This document shows, in pieces, positions 33,324-35,227 of a DNA stretch of 35,227 nucleotides. The notes beneath the pieces are model-generated. The model did no database searches. It was not told where the DNA came from and saw only the letters and a program-made list of their open reading frames with translations. The position numbers and the translations under genes were made by a program. The stretch is from DATKCT01 sp035513055 (GTDB lineage: Bacteria > Verrucomicrobiota > Verrucomicrobiia > Verrucomicrobiales > DEV007), in the NCBI GenBank assembly GCA_035513055.1, contig DATKCT010000060.1, positions 1 through 35,227 of the forward strand, given 5' to 3'. Positions within the stretch are counted from its first letter, which is position 1, and the number at the start of each line of letters is the position of its first letter.

Positions 33324-35227
33324 GTGTCCCAAATCGCATCGCCAACCGCCGCGGACCGCCGCGCCCAACTCGAAGCCTGGAGCCCTGTCTATACCAAGAC
33401 CCTCAGGCTTCACCCCGATTACGCGGACTGGCTAGAGGATCCGGGCAATTTGGACAACACCTTCCGCCTCGCCCACTACCGTGGGATTTGGACCTCCGAA
33501 TTTCTGCCCGCTCTCGGTGAATCGGATCGCTCTTCCGCCAGCGAGGAGTCCCTCCGCAAATACACCCTCCTACTGACCCGCTTTCGCCGTCTCCAATGCC
33601 TGCGCATCGCCTACCGCGAAGTCAACGCAATCTCCCGGACCGAGGACACCCTGACAGAACTCACCGCCCTGGCTGAGTTCTGCCTGAACACCCTCCTCAA
33701 GCTGCTGCGCCCCGCCTGGGAAAACCGTCTCGGCCAACCCTGGAATGAAGAAACCGGCGCGCCCGCCCATTTCTGCGTTCTCGCGTTGGGAAAACTGGGG
33801 GGACGCGAACTCAACTTCTGCTCCGACATCGATCTGATTTACCTCTTCGACGGCGCGGGCCACTGCCGGCGAAGCGGACGCACGCTGCCCACGCCGAACC
33901 AAGAGTTTTTCACCCGCCTTTGCCGCGATCTCACCAGCCGGCTCCAGGACCGCTCGCCCGAAGGCTTTCTCTACAACGTCGATCTTCGCCTCCGTCCCGA
34001 AGGCGAGTCCGGTCCGCTCGTCCGCTCCTTGGCGGCCATGGAACCCTATTATTACGTGGCCGGTCAAACGTGGGAACGCCTGGCCTTGATCAAAGCCCGG
34101 CCCGTCGCCGGCGATATCCCCCTCGGCGAAGAACTGCTGGAAATCGTCAACTCTTTCCGATTCCCGCGTCATCCCCCGCCCCTTCTCCTCGAAAGCATCG
34201 CCGGAGTGAAAATCCGCACCGAAAAAGAGGTCGCCGGAACGGAGAACCTCGAGCGCGATCTCAAAAATGGCCGCGGCGGCATCCGCGAGATCGAGTTTTT
34301 CGTTCAGGCCCTTCAAATGATCAACGGAGCCGCCAATCCCTTCCTCCAAACTCCTTCCACCTTGGAGGCTCTGAGCAAATTCGAACGCTACGGCGTCCTG
34401 GATGGAGAGCACGTGACCCGGCTTCGAAACGACTACCTCGAACTGCGCCGCATCGAAAACCTGATCCAAATGCAGGAAGAACGGCAAACTGCCCTCCTTC
34501 CCTCGGATCCAGCCCGCCTCGAAATGCTGGCGCGCTTGGCCGGATGCCGGAATGAGGCGGAGTTCTCCTCCCGGCTCGACGGACTGCGGGCTCGCGTCCG
34601 GTCTAACTACAGGGAGCTTTTCCGCGAGTCCGATGCCGAGAACGCCGTTCAGGAATGGACCCTCTTCTTCACCGGCCGGGACGGCGGACCCCAGATCCAG
34701 CGCCAGCTCCAAGCCTGGTTCGGGCCCGCCGCCCCGAAAGCCCCGCCGGTGCTGACTCGCCTCGTCCTCGGCGACCGCAACGCCGTCCTCACCCGCGATC
34801 AAGTCGTCCAGTTCGTCGAGATGACGCGCGGCTTTGACGAACTCCTCGCCTCGCTCTCCGCTCCCCTGGAAGTCCTCGAACTCGTCGCCCGCTTCGGCCA
34901 GGCCTACGGCGCGCCCCGCCGCTTCTTCCGCACCCTCAACGCCAGCCCCCGCATGCTGCAGGCCTTGTGCCTCCTCTTCGACCGCAGCAACTTCATTTTC
35001 GAACTGCTCTCGCGCCACCCCGAAATCATCGAGGAAGTCCTCGGCTCCAACCATCGCCTCCACAAGCCGGTCGCCGATCACGAACGCGCCCTCGCCCGCC
35101 TGCCCGCCGATGACTCCTTTCCTCAATGGCTTTGGAAATACGTCAAAGCCGAACAGGTCCGCATCGCCATTGCCGCCATTTTCGGGGAGAGCGCCGCCGC
35201 GGAAACGGAAGCCGATCTCTCCAGCCT
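33324..35227 (+). CDS. glnE: Glutamine-synthetase adenylyltransferase (GlnE-type), 3' end beyond the window
   Basis: Bifunctional adenylyltransferase/adenylyl-removase controlling glutamine synthetase. The start is GTG 33324 (VSQIASPTAADRRAQLEAWS), with no ATG suitable. The N-terminal nucleotidyltransferase centre is LGKLGGRELNFCSDIDLIYL, with metal-binding Asp168 and Asp170. Later GlnE blocks are RLRPEGESGPLVRS, YYYVAGQTWERLALIKARPV and LKNGRGGIREIEFFVQALQ. About 634 residues are visible of a family length near 950; the second catalytic domain lies past the edge. A long antisense ORF (33570-35126) is a shadow caused by the codon bias. The gene is divergent from the phosphodiester glycosidase gene. 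Confidence 0.93.
   Translation, partial: MSQIASPTAADRRAQLEAWSPVYTKTLRLHPDYADWLEDPGNLDNTFRLAHYRGIWTSEFLPALGESDRSSASEESLRKYTLLLTRFRRLQCLRIAYREVNAISRTEDTLTELTALAEFCLNTLLKLLRPAWENRLGQPWNEETGAPAHFCVLALGKLGGRELNFCSDIDLIYLFDGAGHCRRSGRTLPTPNQEFFTRLCRDLTSRLQDRSPEGFLYNVDLRLRPEGESGPLVRSLAAMEPYYYVAGQTWERLALIKARPVAGDIPLGEELLEIVNSFRFPRHPPPLLLESIAGVKIRTEKEVAGTENLERDLKNGRGGIREIEFFVQALQMINGAANPFLQTPSTLEALSKFERYGVLDGEHVTRLRNDYLELRRIENLIQMQEERQTALLPSDPARLEMLARLAGCRNEAEFSSRLDGLRARVRSNYRELFRESDAENAVQEWTLFFTGRDGGPQIQRQLQAWFGPAAPKAPPVLTRLVLGDRNAVLTRDQVVQFVEMTRGFDELLASLSAPLEVLELVARFGQAYGAPRRFFRTLNASPRMLQALCLLFDRSNFIFELLSRHPEIIEEVLGSNHRLHKPVADHERALARLPADDSFPQWLWKYVKAEQVRIAIAAIFGESAAAETEADLSS

Noticed and set aside
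33570..35126. 518-codon minus-strand frame opposite glnE
   Set aside because: Antisense shadow; the plus strand has unmistakable GlnE motifs.
1..35227. CRISPR array, tRNA or rRNA genes
   Set aside because: No regularly spaced direct repeats, cloverleaf or rRNA-like stretches were noticed on reading both strands.

Overview
This is a high-GC bacterial window (about two thirds G+C by eye) with mostly housekeeping genes and one short degenerate island. The gene set fits a Verrucomicrobiota-type genome: a long IspG with a mid-protein insertion, a membrane-anchored protein built from ~32-residue D-x-x-A-A-x-x-W repeats, RHS proteins, tandem-domain universal stress proteins, and start sites that mostly lack a clear Shine-Dalgarno. 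The phylum is inferred from gene content only; there is no rRNA here.

Layout. 1-930 (-): the cbb3 oxidase genes ccoS and the first ~186 codons of ccoN, which run abruptly into the C-terminal part of a CcoI/CopA-like P-type ATPase in another frame. 1156-5108 (+): two tandem universal stress proteins, an AraC tail fragment, an Hsp20 chaperone and a translationally coupled pair of secreted proteins of unknown function. 5265-7433 (+): a prolyl oligopeptidase. 7740-9533 (-): a PA0069-type radical SAM protein and an azurin. 9870-11760 (+): a HAD phosphatase and an N-terminally truncated MFS transporter. 11818-15212 (-): an rseP-ispG operon with a 4-bp overlap. 15364-16485 (+): recA, divergent from it.

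16500-21060 is the accessory island. It starts with a ~280-bp element made of nested inverted repeats, with no obvious gene inside. Then come a formylglycine-generating-enzyme fragment (-) abutting an RHS fragment (+), a frameshift in the RHS gene, a variable RHS C-terminal domain, and a complete ISAzo13-type insertion sequence. The IS has split a small ORF just downstream of the RHS tip, probably its immunity gene. Removing the IS and one copy of its CTTAG duplication restores an uninterrupted frame. The same pentamer, CTTAG, flanks the nested-repeat element.

21396-35227 is conserved again: a membrane-anchored repeat protein (-), a membrane protein followed by a 2015-residue exported TPR-type protein (+), the Ada alkylation-repair regulator (+), an RsmB/NOP-type rRNA methyltransferase and a phosphodiester glycosidase (both -), and a GlnE-type adenylyltransferase with a GTG start running off the right edge (+).

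The functional themes are low-oxygen respiration and stress (cbb3, Usp, Hsp20), DNA damage (recA, ada), envelope quality control and isoprenoid synthesis (rseP, ispG) and nitrogen control (glnE). The most interesting part is the decaying RHS toxin/immunity locus with its mobile elements. I did not see a clearly new, intact multi-gene defence system.
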